NCBI GenBank assembly: GCA_963809825.1
Contig: CAWELJ010000013.1
Coordinates: 62,001 to 126,000 of the forward strand
Direction of reading: 5' to 3'
Length of the DNA stretch: 64,000 bases
DNA from: Bog-473 sp963809825
GTDB lineage: Bacteria > Actinomycetota > Acidimicrobiia > Acidimicrobiales > RAAP-2
Shown here: piece after piece, positions 15,139 through 23,548 of the stretch
How positions within the stretch are numbered: the stretch's first letter is position 1
How the letters are laid out: each line of letters opens with the position of its first letter
Position numbers and translations under genes: made by a program
The notes under the pieces: model-generated
Database searches by the model: none
What the model was told of the DNA's origin: nothing
The model's input: only the letters and a program-made list of their open reading frames with translations

Positions 15139-17889
15139 TTATCCCACCCGCTCCGGCACGGCCTCTGCGATCTGGTCGGCCGCGTCGCCGCCCGAGCGAT
15201 CAGCCGTGGACCGCCGGCGGCGCCGCAGCACGATCACGAGCCATCCGAACAGCAACGCCACGAGGAAGCCGCTCGCGGCGAGGCTGAGGATGCTGGCCAG
15301 CAGCAGGTGCGGAGGCCGGTACTGGAAGGTCACCAGGTCGTTCCCCGCCGGGACGCGGATCTGCTGCACCAGGTCGACGGAGGTCACGGCCACCTTCCGC
15401 GTCGGTCCCCCGTTGACCGACACGCTGCCGGTCCACCCCTGGTCCCAGGCGACGGAGCGGATGACTCGTGCGTTCGTGGGCGCCAGGACGCGGACCTGCT
15501 CGGACTTCGTCGAGCTGGACACGACGTGGAGGGGGAGGTGGCGCCCCGAGGCCGTGACGGCCGAGATCGGCACCGGAGGGATCTGCAGCGTGAAGACGGC
15601 GTAGCCCTGGGAGAAACCGGCCAGGTGCCACGGGCCCGGCACGAGTGCGGAGGAGAGCGAACCATCAAGCGCGTAGGGATGGCCGGCCACGTGCACCACG
15701 GCGCGCTGCGAGGGGAGGGAGCCGACCGTCTGGACCGACAGGCCGACCGCGCCCACACGCGGGAGCGGCCCGGTCACGCGGTCCGCCCCGGCCGCCACCG
15801 GCACGAAGGCGCCCCAGCGTGTCGAGCCGGCGGCGGTCAGCGCCCCGAAGCGCACCATGGTGCCCCGGCTGGGGGCGTGACTGAGGAGGAGCGTCGCCGA
15901 GTCCGGCTCGAGCGCTTCACCGAAGAACCACGAGGCGGTCTGGCCCGCGTCGAGGGCGGGCCGGGGCCCGGGGTAGAAGGGGTAGGCGGTCGCGTTGTGC
16001 ACGGCGCCGTACCCGCGGGGAACGACGGGGTCGCTGCCGATGTTCTCGGACAGCTGTCGGATGTCACCGAACGAGCGCGGCATCGATACGAGGGGCATCA
16101 GGAAGTACTCGGGCACCGTGACGACCTCCCGCAGGTCCAGCCGGTCGAGTGTCCCCGAGGCGAGCTGGCCGATGTCGAGGTCGTACTGCTCGTGGGTGTG
16201 CGTCGCCGACTCGTAGTTGCCGTTCACGATCGACGCGTAGCCCGAGATCGAGGGCAACCCGGGGATGATGTTGAGGTCGGGCACTCCCTGGGGGCTCCAG
16301 GGGTAGCTCGCGTAGGCCTGGGGGTCGTAGTTGACCATCCGCCCACCCGGCACCAGGTGGGCGGCCGTGAGCTGCTGCACCGCCGTGGTCCCGCTGACGA
16401 GCTCGTTCGTCGGCCACTGCGTCAGCTGGCCCGTGAGGGCCATGAACCCGAGGTCGATCGCGACGAAGACCGCGGCGAGCCTCGCCCACGACACCGTGGT
16501 GATCAATGGTCGGACCCACACCACCGCCGCCGCACCGGCGCACAGCGCCAGCGCGATCACGGTGGCCTGCCGGACGGTGTGCGTGATCCCCGGTCCTGCC
16601 GCCACCCCCGCGAACACGTGCACGAGCGACCCGGGAGCAGCGAGCGCCCAGACGCACAGCGCGGCGACCAACCCGAAGGGCACCAGGGCGATGATCCGGT
16701 CATAGCGGAGCAAGGGGTCCCTCCGGCGCGGGACCTCGGTGCGGTCGAGCCAGCCGGCGAACAGGACGCACACCGCCGTCGCGACGGTGATCATGTTGCG
16801 GCTCTGCAAACGCTGGTGGCCGTAGAGCGGCAGGCTGTTGAAGAGATGTTCGAGGGGCGTGTTCGAACCCAGTGCGAGGAGGTACCCGAAGACCCCGACG
16901 GCGTACCAGGTGAGGCGGTCCCGAGGTGGGATTCGGCTCGGCCAGCGCGGGTGGAGCATCGTCACCAGCGCGATCAACGGCAGCACCCCGAGGTAGATGC
17001 CGACCTCGGGCAGGTTGTACTGGCCGAAGAACGACGACTCACCGAGGTGCCCGTAGCCCCCGTCGATGTAGGGGACGAGGGAAAGGATGCTGAAGGGCGT
17101 CGGGAAGCTGCCGGCCGCCGCGATGACCCCGCTTCCCCGTTGCGAATTGCGGATCGCCTCGAGGCCCGGCAGCCACTGGATCGCGGCCAGCGACAGGGCC
17201 AGGGCTGCGCCGGCGGCGCAGCGCGACAGCACCCTCCACCACCGCTCCCGGTTGAGTCCGGCCGACATGGCGGCGAACGCGATGACGAGGAGCGCCTCGT
17301 CCAACATCGCCTCCGGCGCGCCGGCGAGGATCACGGTCGCGTAGGCGATGCCGAGCAGGATGGTCCAGCGCCACCGCCCGTCCCGCACGATGTGCAGGAC
17401 GGCCAACAGCATCCACGGTATGGCCAGGAACCCCTCGGTCATGTCCACGTGGTTCACCTGGTTCAGCACCGGCCCGGCAAAGGCGAACGTGGCGGCCCCG
17501 AGGATGCAGGCGGCCGTCGACAGGGCGAGGGCCCGCAGGAAGACGTACATCCCGATGGCGATGAGCGAGAAGGCGAGGACCTCGGTGGCCAGCCAGGCCG
17601 CCCGGTCCGGCATGACCACGAACAGCCCGGTCAGGGGGTGGAACGCCCCGGCGTTGAAGTCGGCCATCAAGGGGGTCCCGCTGAAGATGTACTGGTTCCA
17701 GAACGGCAGCTGCCCGTGACGCAGCATGGAGCCGACGAGGACCCGCAGCGGGTAGTTCTGCTGCAGGTTGTCCCCCGTGATCAGGAGATGCCCGCCGAAG
17801 AGCTCCGGTCCCACGAAGGCGACCGTCGGGATGGCGACCAGCACCACGTAGGGCCACCAGGGTCCGATGTGTGCTCGTAGTCGATTCAC
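15139..17889 (-). CDS. YfhO-like polytopic membrane protein (GT-C type glycosyltransferase candidate)
   Basis: A 916-residue membrane protein of the YfhO family. About a dozen hydrophobic helices fill residues 10-500, with the family-typical first loop TGDNLQQNYPLRVL and FWNQYIFSGTPLMADFN (an acidic first extracytoplasmic loop as in GT-C glycosyltransferases). Then comes a large extracellular region of about 350 residues and one last helix near residues 868-890 before a basic tail. YfhO relatives add sugars to teichoic acids or other envelope polymers from lipid-linked donors. It is downstream of the sqdB-like gene on the same strand, 111 bp apart, suggesting a shared role in a cell-surface glycan. 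Confidence 0.82.
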   Translation of the reverse strand: MNRLRAHIGPWWPYVVLVAIPTVAFVGPELFGGHLLITGDNLQQNYPLRVLVGSMLRHGQLPFWNQYIFSGTPLMADFNAGAFHPLTGLFVVMPDRAAWLATEVLAFSLIAIGMYVFLRALALSTAACILGAATFAFAGPVLNQVNHVDMTEGFLAIPWMLLAVLHIVRDGRWRWTILLGIAYATVILAGAPEAMLDEALLVIAFAAMSAGLNRERWWRVLSRCAAGAALALSLAAIQWLPGLEAIRNSQRGSGVIAAAGSFPTPFSILSLVPYIDGGYGHLGESSFFGQYNLPEVGIYLGVLPLIALVTMLHPRWPSRIPPRDRLTWYAVGVFGYLLALGSNTPLEHLFNSLPLYGHQRLQSRNMITVATAVCVLFAGWLDRTEVPRRRDPLLRYDRIIALVPFGLVAALCVWALAAPGSLVHVFAGVAAGPGITHTVRQATVIALALCAGAAAVVWVRPLITTVSWARLAAVFVAIDLGFMALTGQLTQWPTNELVSGTTAVQQLTAAHLVPGGRMVNYDPQAYASYPWSPQGVPDLNIIPGLPSISGYASIVNGNYESATHTHEQYDLDIGQLASGTLDRLDLREVVTVPEYFLMPLVSMPRSFGDIRQLSENIGSDPVVPRGYGAVHNATAYPFYPGPRPALDAGQTASWFFGEALEPDSATLLLSHAPSRGTMVRFGALTAAGSTRWGAFVPVAAGADRVTGPLPRVGAVGLSVQTVGSLPSQRAVVHVAGHPYALDGSLSSALVPGPWHLAGFSQGYAVFTLQIPPVPISAVTASGRHLPLHVVSSSTKSEQVRVLAPTNARVIRSVAWDQGWTGSVSVNGGPTRKVAVTSVDLVQQIRVPAGNDLVTFQYRPPHLLLASILSLAASGFLVALLFGWLVIVLRRRRRSTADRSGGDAADQIAEAVPERVG

Positions 17890-18000
17890 TGGCGAGGAGG
17901 TGCCTTCCGGACGTTCGTGAGCCGGGTCACTCGGTGCCGAGGGCCGGGGCGCAATCGACGAAAGCTAGCCCCCCACCCCGGGAGAGCCGCAAGCAGTCGG

Positions 18001-19206
18001 CTAGAGGGGATGCTCCGTCTGGGACTGCTCTGGCTGTGGCCTCGCGGTCCGGGTGATGTTGCTCGACGTGGAGCGCCACTGCACGTGCGGCTCGAGGGCG
18101 GCGCGCTCGAGGCGGCCGATGTTGGCGCGGGCGATGGACAGCAGGTCGGCCAGCAATTCGTCCCCGAGCAGGAACGGCAGCAGACCCAGGTCCAGCAGCT
18201 TGGTGTGGGCCGCCCGGTAGTAGTGCTCCTCGAGCTCGACCCGTGGGTCCTCCAGGTGGACGATCTTCGCCCCCCCGGAGGCGTCCGAGACCTTCTGCGC
18301 CAGCTCCCCGACCGAGAACGACTCGGTGAACTGGTTGAACACCCGGAACTCGCCGGCATTGGCGGGGGTGCGGATCGCCAGTTCGATGCAGGCCAGCGTG
18401 TCGCGGATGTCGAGGAACCCCCGCGTCTGCCCGCCCTTCCCGTAGACGGTGAGCGGTTCCCCCGCCGCCGCCTGGATCACGAAGCGGTTCAGCACCGTGC
18501 CGAAGACGGCGTCGTAGTCGAAGCGGGTGGCCAGGTCGGCGTGCAACGTCGTCTCGGGGGTCGACTGGCCGTACACGACACCCTGGTTGAGGTCTGTCGA
18601 GCGGAGGCCCCAGGCGCGGCAGCAGAACGCGATGTTGTGGCTGTCGTGGACCTTGGACAGGTGGTAGAAGCTCCCCGGCTGCTTGGGGAAGGGCAGGACG
18701 TCGGTCCGGCCCCGGTGGGTGATCTCGATGTAGCCCTCTTCGATGTCGATGTTGGGGGTGCCGTACTCCCCCATCGTCCCCAGCTTGACCAGGTGGATCG
18801 AGGGGTCCACGTCCGCGATGGCGTAGAGCAGGTTCAGCGTGCCCACGACGTTGTTGACCTGGGTGTAGACCGCGTGCTTCCGGTCCACCATGGAGTAGGG
18901 GGCGCTGCGCTGCTCGGCGAAGTGGACGATGGCGTCGGGGCGGAAGCTCCCCACCATGTCGTAGACGAACTCCTCCTCGGTCAGGTCCCCGATGAAGACG
19001 TCGAGGCGTTTCCCCGAGACGTCCTCCCAGCAGTCGACACGGCGGTGCAGCGAGGCGATCGGGACGAGGGAGTCGACCCCCATTTCGAGGTCGTAGCCGC
19101 GCCGGGCGAAGTTGTCCGCCACGCCGACGTCGTAGCCCGCCCTCGAGAGGTGCAGTGCGGTCGGCCATCCCAGATACCCATCGCCCCCGAGGACCAGTAT
19201 TCGCAC
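18001..19206 (-). CDS. sqdB: UDP-sulfoquinovose synthase SqdB homologue
   Basis: This 401-residue extended SDR closely follows SqdB/SQD1, which makes UDP-sulfoquinovose from UDP-glucose and sulfite. The NAD motif is LVLGGDGYLGWPTALHLS at residues 5-22, RRGYDLEMG and SLVPIASLHRR match the SQD1 N-terminus, and the signature blocks HFAEQRSAPYSM, GTMGEYGTPNIDIEEGYI and FYHLSKVHDSHNIAF (catalytic Y-x3-K) are all intact. The GTG at 19206 follows GGAAGG and starts right before the Rossmann strand. The product would feed sulfolipid or a sulfonated glycan. No SqdX/SQD2-type glycosyltransferase is adjacent; a YfhO-like protein lies downstream. Confidence 0.92.
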   Translation of the reverse strand: MRILVLGGDGYLGWPTALHLSRAGYDVGVADNFARRGYDLEMGVDSLVPIASLHRRVDCWEDVSGKRLDVFIGDLTEEEFVYDMVGSFRPDAIVHFAEQRSAPYSMVDRKHAVYTQVNNVVGTLNLLYAIADVDPSIHLVKLGTMGEYGTPNIDIEEGYIEITHRGRTDVLPFPKQPGSFYHLSKVHDSHNIAFCCRAWGLRSTDLNQGVVYGQSTPETTLHADLATRFDYDAVFGTVLNRFVIQAAAGEPLTVYGKGGQTRGFLDIRDTLACIELAIRTPANAGEFRVFNQFTESFSVGELAQKVSDASGGAKIVHLEDPRVELEEHYYRAAHTKLLDLGLLPFLLGDELLADLLSIARANIGRLERAALEPHVQWRSTSSNITRTARPQPEQSQTEHPL

Positions 19207-19223
19207 GTGACACCTTCCGTTTC

Positions 19224-19347
19224 CGTGACAGCCGGATTTCACAAGTGTGACAGCAATAGTTTCCCCCGCCAGGCTGGGACAATCCTGAGAATCCTGTTAA
19301 GGAACGTTTCGGGTTCCCAGTTCGGCCCGTATCTGTGACAGAATCAC
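19224..19347. promoter_or_regulatory. Repeated TGTGACAG half-sites between sqdB and mptB-like genes
   Basis: The 208-bp divergent region has CGTGACAG (19224-19231), TGTGACAG (19246-19253) and TGTGACAG (19334-19341). The second is part of a palindrome TCACA-AG-TGTGA (19239-19250), and the third forms TGTGA-CAGAA-TCAC (19334-19347). The spacing and symmetry resemble sites for CRP/FNR-type regulators, though the N2 and N5 spacers are not the classical N6. Confidence 0.35.
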
Positions 19348-19369
19348 TGCAGTTTCATGAAGATTTTCG

Positions 19370-19394
19370 CTCCCGCGGTGGCCCGCCGTGGGAG
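19370..19394 (+). other. Hairpin in the leader of the mptB-like gene
   Basis: CTCCCGCGG (19370-19378) can pair with CCGTGGGAG (19386-19394) through nine base pairs, one of them G-U, around a 7-nt loop. It ends 20 nt before the likely ATG and could influence translation or attenuate transcription if the mRNA has a leader. If the transcript starts at the TAGGAA box (19402-19407), it would lie in promoter DNA instead. Confidence 0.3.
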
Positions 19395-19414
19395 TTCAGG
19401 TTAGGAATCCCCCG

Positions 19415-21070
19415 ATGGAGCTCGTGACCCCGAGCGCTACCACCGACACCGAGGCTCCACCCGAGACCGCGGCATCCGGCGCGCCGCCGCACACGTCGGT
19501 TCGCCTCGGCGTGGCCCGCACCGCGTTCCTCGGCTTCGTGGGCACGGCGGCGATCGTCGTCGGCGCCGTGCTCGGTGGCCAGTCGTTCGAGACCCACCTC
19601 CCGGGTGCCTGGTTCTTCGGTATGCCGGGCGGCCTGTTCGGTTCGGCCGGCACGAACGACACGTTGCCGCCCGTCGCCTCGCTGGCGCTCGTGTTCGGCG
19701 GCCTCATCCTCCTCACCCGGGTGTGGGTCGGGTTCCTCGGTTACCTGAGGCGCAACGAGGGCTTCCCGGTCAAGCGTGTCGTGCTCGTCGTCACGATCTG
19801 GGCGGTGCCGCTGCTGCTGGCGCCACCGTTGTTCAGTCGTGACGTCTACACCTATGCCGCGCAGGGCGAGATGGTCAGCCATCACATCAACCCGTACTCC
19901 TACGGGCCCAACGTGCTGGGACAGACGCCGTTCAACACGCTCGCCGACTCGGTCTGGTCGGGGGCCGAGTCGCCCTACGGCCCGACGTTCCTGACCGTCG
20001 ACGGAACCGTCGACCAGGCCTCCGGGCACCAGATCCTGGCCGACCTCGTCCTGCTCCGCCTGCTCGAGGTCGCGGGCATCGCGCTGATGGTCGCCGCCAC
20101 ACCACTCCTCGCCCGCTCGCTCAAGCACGACCCGGCCCACGCCGTCCTGCTCGGGGCCGGCTCGCCCCTCGTCCTGCTGTCCTTGCTGGCGGGGGACCAC
20201 AACGATGCCTTGATGGTCGGCCTCCTCGTCGCCGGGCTCGCCGTGGCCAAACGCTTCGGCACGGTACCCGGCGTGATCCTGTGCGCCCTCGCCGCGGGAG
20301 TGAAGTCGCCCGCCGCGCTGGGCGTCCTGTTCCTCGGCTGGGCCTGGGCAGGGCCCAGCGCGTCCACGCGCCGGCGCATCGCCCACACCGCCGCCGCAGG
20401 GGCGATCGCGCTGGTCACCATGGAGGTGATGGCGCTCATCTCGGGAACGGGCTGGGGGTGGGTGCGCACGACCAGCACGGCCGATGCGTCCTTCACCGGG
20501 GTCACACCGATCAACGTGGTGGCGCGGTCGGTTTCCATCCTCAGCCACATGTTGCAGGTCCCCATCTCGACGATGGAAGCGCGCCCTGTCTTCAGCGTGC
20601 TGGGCCTCCTCATCGCCGTCTACATCGGGTACCGGCTCCTGCTGCGCACGCCGCGCGACGGTGTGGTCCTCTGCCTCGGCTTGACGCTGTTGGTCCTGGC
20701 CCTGCTCGGACCGATCGTCTGGGCCTGGTACGTCACGTGGGGCGTGGTCGTCGTCGCGCCCGCCGCGGTCGGGCGGCTCCGCACGGCCGTCATCGTCATC
20801 AGCACGTTCTGGGCCTTCGCCGGGGTCACCTCCGTGCACAACATCTACATGCGGATGATCCACACCTTCTTCGTGCAGGACCTGCTCCTGGTAGCCATGC
20901 TCCTGGCGGTCGCCATCGTGCCGCTGGCGCTCGTCACCTCAGGGGCCGGGGGCCGGGTCCGGCTGCCCCGGCTCACCCCGGGGGCGAGGGACGATGACGG
21001 CACCCAGCGGGGCCCCAAGGTCGGCGGCGGCGTGCTGGCCGGTGCCGGTGCCGGTGCCGGCACCACCTGA
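19415..21070 (+). CDS. MptB-like polyprenol-phosphomannose-dependent mannosyltransferase
   Basis: A 551-residue GT-C membrane protein that resembles MptB, the alpha-1,6-mannosyltransferase of actinobacterial lipomannan synthesis. About 13 hydrophobic helices are visible. The first large extracytoplasmic loop has FSRDVYTYAAQGEM (acidic catalytic motif) and INPYSYGPN; SPYGPTFLTVDG and AGDHNDALMVGLLVAG are further family blocks. The last 40 residues are a soluble Gly/Ala-rich tail. The ATG at 19415 is 7 nt after TAGGAA, which suits a leaderless start; a GTG at 19388 would add nine residues. It is divergent from the sqdB homologue, pointing to a shared theme of surface glycan or glycolipid synthesis. 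Confidence 0.85.
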   Translation: MELVTPSATTDTEAPPETAASGAPPHTSVRLGVARTAFLGFVGTAAIVVGAVLGGQSFETHLPGAWFFGMPGGLFGSAGTNDTLPPVASLALVFGGLILLTRVWVGFLGYLRRNEGFPVKRVVLVVTIWAVPLLLAPPLFSRDVYTYAAQGEMVSHHINPYSYGPNVLGQTPFNTLADSVWSGAESPYGPTFLTVDGTVDQASGHQILADLVLLRLLEVAGIALMVAATPLLARSLKHDPAHAVLLGAGSPLVLLSLLAGDHNDALMVGLLVAGLAVAKRFGTVPGVILCALAAGVKSPAALGVLFLGWAWAGPSASTRRRIAHTAAAGAIALVTMEVMALISGTGWGWVRTTSTADASFTGVTPINVVARSVSILSHMLQVPISTMEARPVFSVLGLLIAVYIGYRLLLRTPRDGVVLCLGLTLLVLALLGPIVWAWYVTWGVVVVAPAAVGRLRTAVIVISTFWAFAGVTSVHNIYMRMIHTFFVQDLLLVAMLLAVAIVPLALVTSGAGGRVRLPRLTPGARDDDGTQRGPKVGGGVLAGAGAGAGTT

Positions 21071-21119
21071 GCGGGCCGACCCGACCCGGCCCCGGGAGCC
21101 CGGGGAGCGGCAGCCGGCC

Positions 21120-21557
21120 TCAGTCGGCCAGGTCGCGCGCCGAGCTCACCCGACCCGGGCGCAGGCGCACCACGAGCTCGCCGGGCACGCCGTTGCGCGC
21201 CCCGTACGCCTCGGCCCGATCGGCCCCCATGTAGCGACCCCCGATGCGCGTGGCCCAGTGGCGCAGCTCGACCGGGTCGTCGCTGATCTCGACCACGCCC
21301 TCCACGACGACGAAACTGAACGGGGGCCGGTCATCGTCGACGCAGAACGACGCCCTCGGATCCCGCAGCAGGTTGCGCCCCTTGACCGTCGACTCGCCCG
21401 TGTTGAAGACCACCGACCCTTCGTCGTCGAGGTCGTACCAGACGGGCGCCACGTGTGGCCGTCCGTCGGCGCGCACGGTGGCCAGCTTCCCCGTGCGCGG
21501 CGGCGATGCTGCCAGGAAGGCCCGCACCTGCTCGTCGGACATCGGCCGGTACGGCAT
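21120..21557 (-). CDS. PPOX-class F420-dependent oxidoreductase
   Basis: A 145-residue split-barrel flavin/F420 oxidoreductase of the pyridoxamine-phosphate-oxidase-like group. The start MSDEQVRAFLA, GKLATVRADGRPHVAPVWYDLDD and VKGRNLLRDPRASFCVDDD are the usual landmarks; actinobacterial relatives reduce biliverdin or unknown substrates with F420. The ATG overlaps the TGA of the preceding gene (ATGA). It is the last gene of a six-gene minus-strand operon headed by the sulfatase. Substrate unknown. Confidence 0.87.
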   Translation of the reverse strand: MPYRPMSDEQVRAFLAASPPRTGKLATVRADGRPHVAPVWYDLDDEGSVVFNTGESTVKGRNLLRDPRASFCVDDDRPPFSFVVVEGVVEISDDPVELRHWATRIGGRYMGADRAEAYGARNGVPGELVVRLRPGRVSSARDLAD

Positions 21558-22039
21558 CAGCCCGGGGGGGCGCCGCCGTTGGCGGTGAACGCCTCCGTCC
21601 AGGCCGCGATCATCGGGCCGAAGCTCGCCGGGTTGTAGGCGTCCTCCTCGTAGGAGAACTTCATGTCCCCCGCGTAATGGAGCACCGTGATGTTGTGCGC
21701 CTGGTGCACCGACCCGTCCCCCGGATCCTGCATCCGGTTCTCGATCCGGCAGATCCACCAGCCACGCTCCTCGTCACAGACGCACCACGAGTGCGGGAAC
21801 GACGTCATCGCCCGGTTGGGCCACTCGGCCATGAGGGGAGCGATCCACGAGTAGATCTCGTCGGGCCCGTGGAAGGTGCCGAACGTGTGCTCGAGGTACA
21901 CCGCGTCGTCGGTGAAGAGGTCCGCCCAATCGCGCCACTCCCCGCTGGCCGCGCACCGGGCGGCGGTGTCCATGTAGTGCTGGTGGGCCCGCTCCAGCTC
22001 GTCCCGGCTCCACGTCGGCGTCACGACTTCAGCATCCAT
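21557..22039 (-). CDS. SnoaL/NTF2-like family protein
   Basis: A 160-residue alpha+beta barrel protein of the NTF2/SnoaL type. The family pattern is clear: a long first helix (ELERAHQHYMDTAA), WRDWADLFTDDAVYLEHTFGTFHGPDEIYSWI and a C-terminal sheet. Members are polyketide cyclases, ketosteroid isomerase-like enzymes or dehydratases. It overlaps the upstream EthD gene by 19 bp and the downstream PPOX gene by 1 bp, so it is translated as part of a coupled operon. No catalytic residue can be assigned. Confidence 0.85.
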   Translation of the reverse strand: MDAEVVTPTWSRDELERAHQHYMDTAARCAASGEWRDWADLFTDDAVYLEHTFGTFHGPDEIYSWIAPLMAEWPNRAMTSFPHSWCVCDEERGWWICRIENRMQDPGDGSVHQAHNITVLHYAGDMKFSYEEDAYNPASFGPMIAAWTEAFTANGGAPPG

Positions 22040-22743
22040 TCACTCATGGTGACACTCCGCAGGGTGCTCAGGTCGACGAACGCGTCGATCTCCTCGATCA
22101 TCTGCGAGACATGGGCGTTCATCCGCTCGGGGTCGCCGTCGGCGCAATAGAAGAGCATGGGGTCGGTCACGTGTTCGAGGGAGGGCCACGCCTCCTCCAC
22201 GATGCCGCGCACCGGTGGGGCCGCGTCGGTGATCGCCCGGAAGACGGCGTTGCGGACGTAGCGGCAGCGGGGCTGGATCGACTCGGTGATCGGGGAGATC
22301 CGGGTGTGCCACCTGGTCATCCACTCGTCGAAGGTCTGGGCGGGATGCTGCTGCAGGAGGGCGACCGTCAGGACGCCCGGCGACCGCTCGCCGTCGGGCC
22401 ACGACCTCGGCGCCGACCACTGGTTGCCTCCGTAGTCGCGGTACAACGACTCGACCACCTCGTAGCCGGCCAGTCGTTCGGCCGTGGCGGCGAGCACGTT
22501 CTCGAAGGGCTCCCGGTGGTCGACGGCGTCGATCCACAAGGAGACGAGCGCGTGCAACGGCGTCTCGCCCTCCGGAGTCGGGACGGGGGCGGGGATGTCG
22601 CTCTCGGGATCCCAGACGTCGATGCTCAGGCGCAGCGGGTCGAGCGACAGCAGCTGGCGCGCCACGGGGCCGAGGATGGTGTCGGCCACCTCGGCCCGCG
22701 TGCTGGCGGGGTCGAGCCAGACCAGGTACATCAGCTTCTCCAC
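22021..22743 (-). CDS. EthD-domain protein
   Basis: A 240-residue protein with two ferredoxin-like alpha+beta repeats of the EthD/dimeric barrel type: MEKLMYLVWLD begins the first and LTVALLQQHPAQTFDEWMTRWHTRISPIT, with the family WxxxW-H pattern, begins the second. EthD was named from ether-degradation loci and the domain is common in actinobacterial lipid and xenobiotic degradation clusters; its reaction is unknown. The GTG start has GGGGAG 7 nt upstream. It sits 13 bp after an SDR gene and overlaps the SnoaL gene. Confidence 0.8.
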   Translation of the reverse strand: MEKLMYLVWLDPASTRAEVADTILGPVARQLLSLDPLRLSIDVWDPESDIPAPVPTPEGETPLHALVSLWIDAVDHREPFENVLAATAERLAGYEVVESLYRDYGGNQWSAPRSWPDGERSPGVLTVALLQQHPAQTFDEWMTRWHTRISPITESIQPRCRYVRNAVFRAITDAAPPVRGIVEEAWPSLEHVTDPMLFYCADGDPERMNAHVSQMIEEIDAFVDLSTLRSVTMSEWMLKS

Positions 22744-22756
22744 GTTCGCTCCCCTC

Positions 22757-23545
22757 TCACCAGGTCAGCCCCAGTGCCTCGCGCATCGTGGCCTCGAAGG
22801 CCACGTCGTCGAGCGTCCGGCGGAGCTGGAGCACCATGGCGGCGTCCTGGCCGACTTCGACTCGCAGCGGTGTCGCCGGGTCCTCGAGGGCGTCGGCCAC
22901 CGCCGTTCCGACCACCTCGGGGCCGGGCCGGCCGCCGGGGCCGGTCAGCGTGTCCACGGTCCCGCCCCACTGCGCGTGGAGGTCTGCGTAGACGGCGGGG
23001 CCGGCGTGATCGGCCTCGTGCTTCATCCCCGGAGCGATGTAGCCCGGCTCAATGAGCACGACGCGGATCCCGAAGTGCCCGAGCTCGAAGTACAGCGACT
23101 CCGACATCGCCTCGAGCGCATGCTTCGACGCCGCATAGCCACCCTCGAGCGGGGTGCCGATCTTGCCCTGAATGGAGCTGATGTTGACGAGCACTCCGCT
23201 GCCGCGCTCGCGCCAGGACGGCACCACTGCTTGCGCCATGCGCAGCGGGCCGAGCGTGTTGACGTCGAGTATCCGGGCGAAGGCGTCGATGGGATAGGTC
23301 TCGAGGGGTCCGGTGCCCGTCAGCCCGGCGTTGTTGACCACCGCGTCGAGCTCCCCCGCCGCGGCCACGGCCGCACGTACGGATGCGGGGTCGCTCACGT
23401 CGAGCGGCAGCACCAGGGCGGCCGGCACCCCTGCGAGGCCGCGCACGTCGCGGGCGGTCGCCACCACCTCGTGGCCCCGCGCCGCCAGCACCTCGACCGT
23501 GGCCCGGCCGATGGCCCGGGCCGCCCCGGTGACGAGCACCCGCAC
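22757..23545 (-). CDS. SDR-family oxidoreductase
   Basis: A 262-residue classical SDR. It has VTGAARAIGRATVE at residues 5-18 (a TGxxxxIG variant), NNAG at about 92-95, Ser in VNISSIQG and YAASK as the catalytic Y-x3-K. Late IEPGYIAPGM is typical of SDRs acting on steroids or retinol-like alcohols. The start is a GTG 3 nt after the stop of the preceding SDR, so the two SDR genes are tightly coupled. Two consecutive SDRs suggest sequential alcohol/ketone oxidations in the same route. Confidence 0.87.
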   Translation of the reverse strand: MRVLVTGAARAIGRATVEVLAARGHEVVATARDVRGLAGVPAALVLPLDVSDPASVRAAVAAAGELDAVVNNAGLTGTGPLETYPIDAFARILDVNTLGPLRMAQAVVPSWRERGSGVLVNISSIQGKIGTPLEGGYAASKHALEAMSESLYFELGHFGIRVVLIEPGYIAPGMKHEADHAGPAVYADLHAQWGGTVDTLTGPGGRPGPEVVGTAVADALEDPATPLRVEVGQDAAMVLQLRRTLDDVAFEATMREALGLTW

Positions 23546-23548
23546 CGC

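Noticed and set aside
15307..17880. A plus-strand open frame of 857 codons
   Set aside because: Antisense shadow of the YfhO-like gene; rich in Arg/Gly/His with no recognisable motif.
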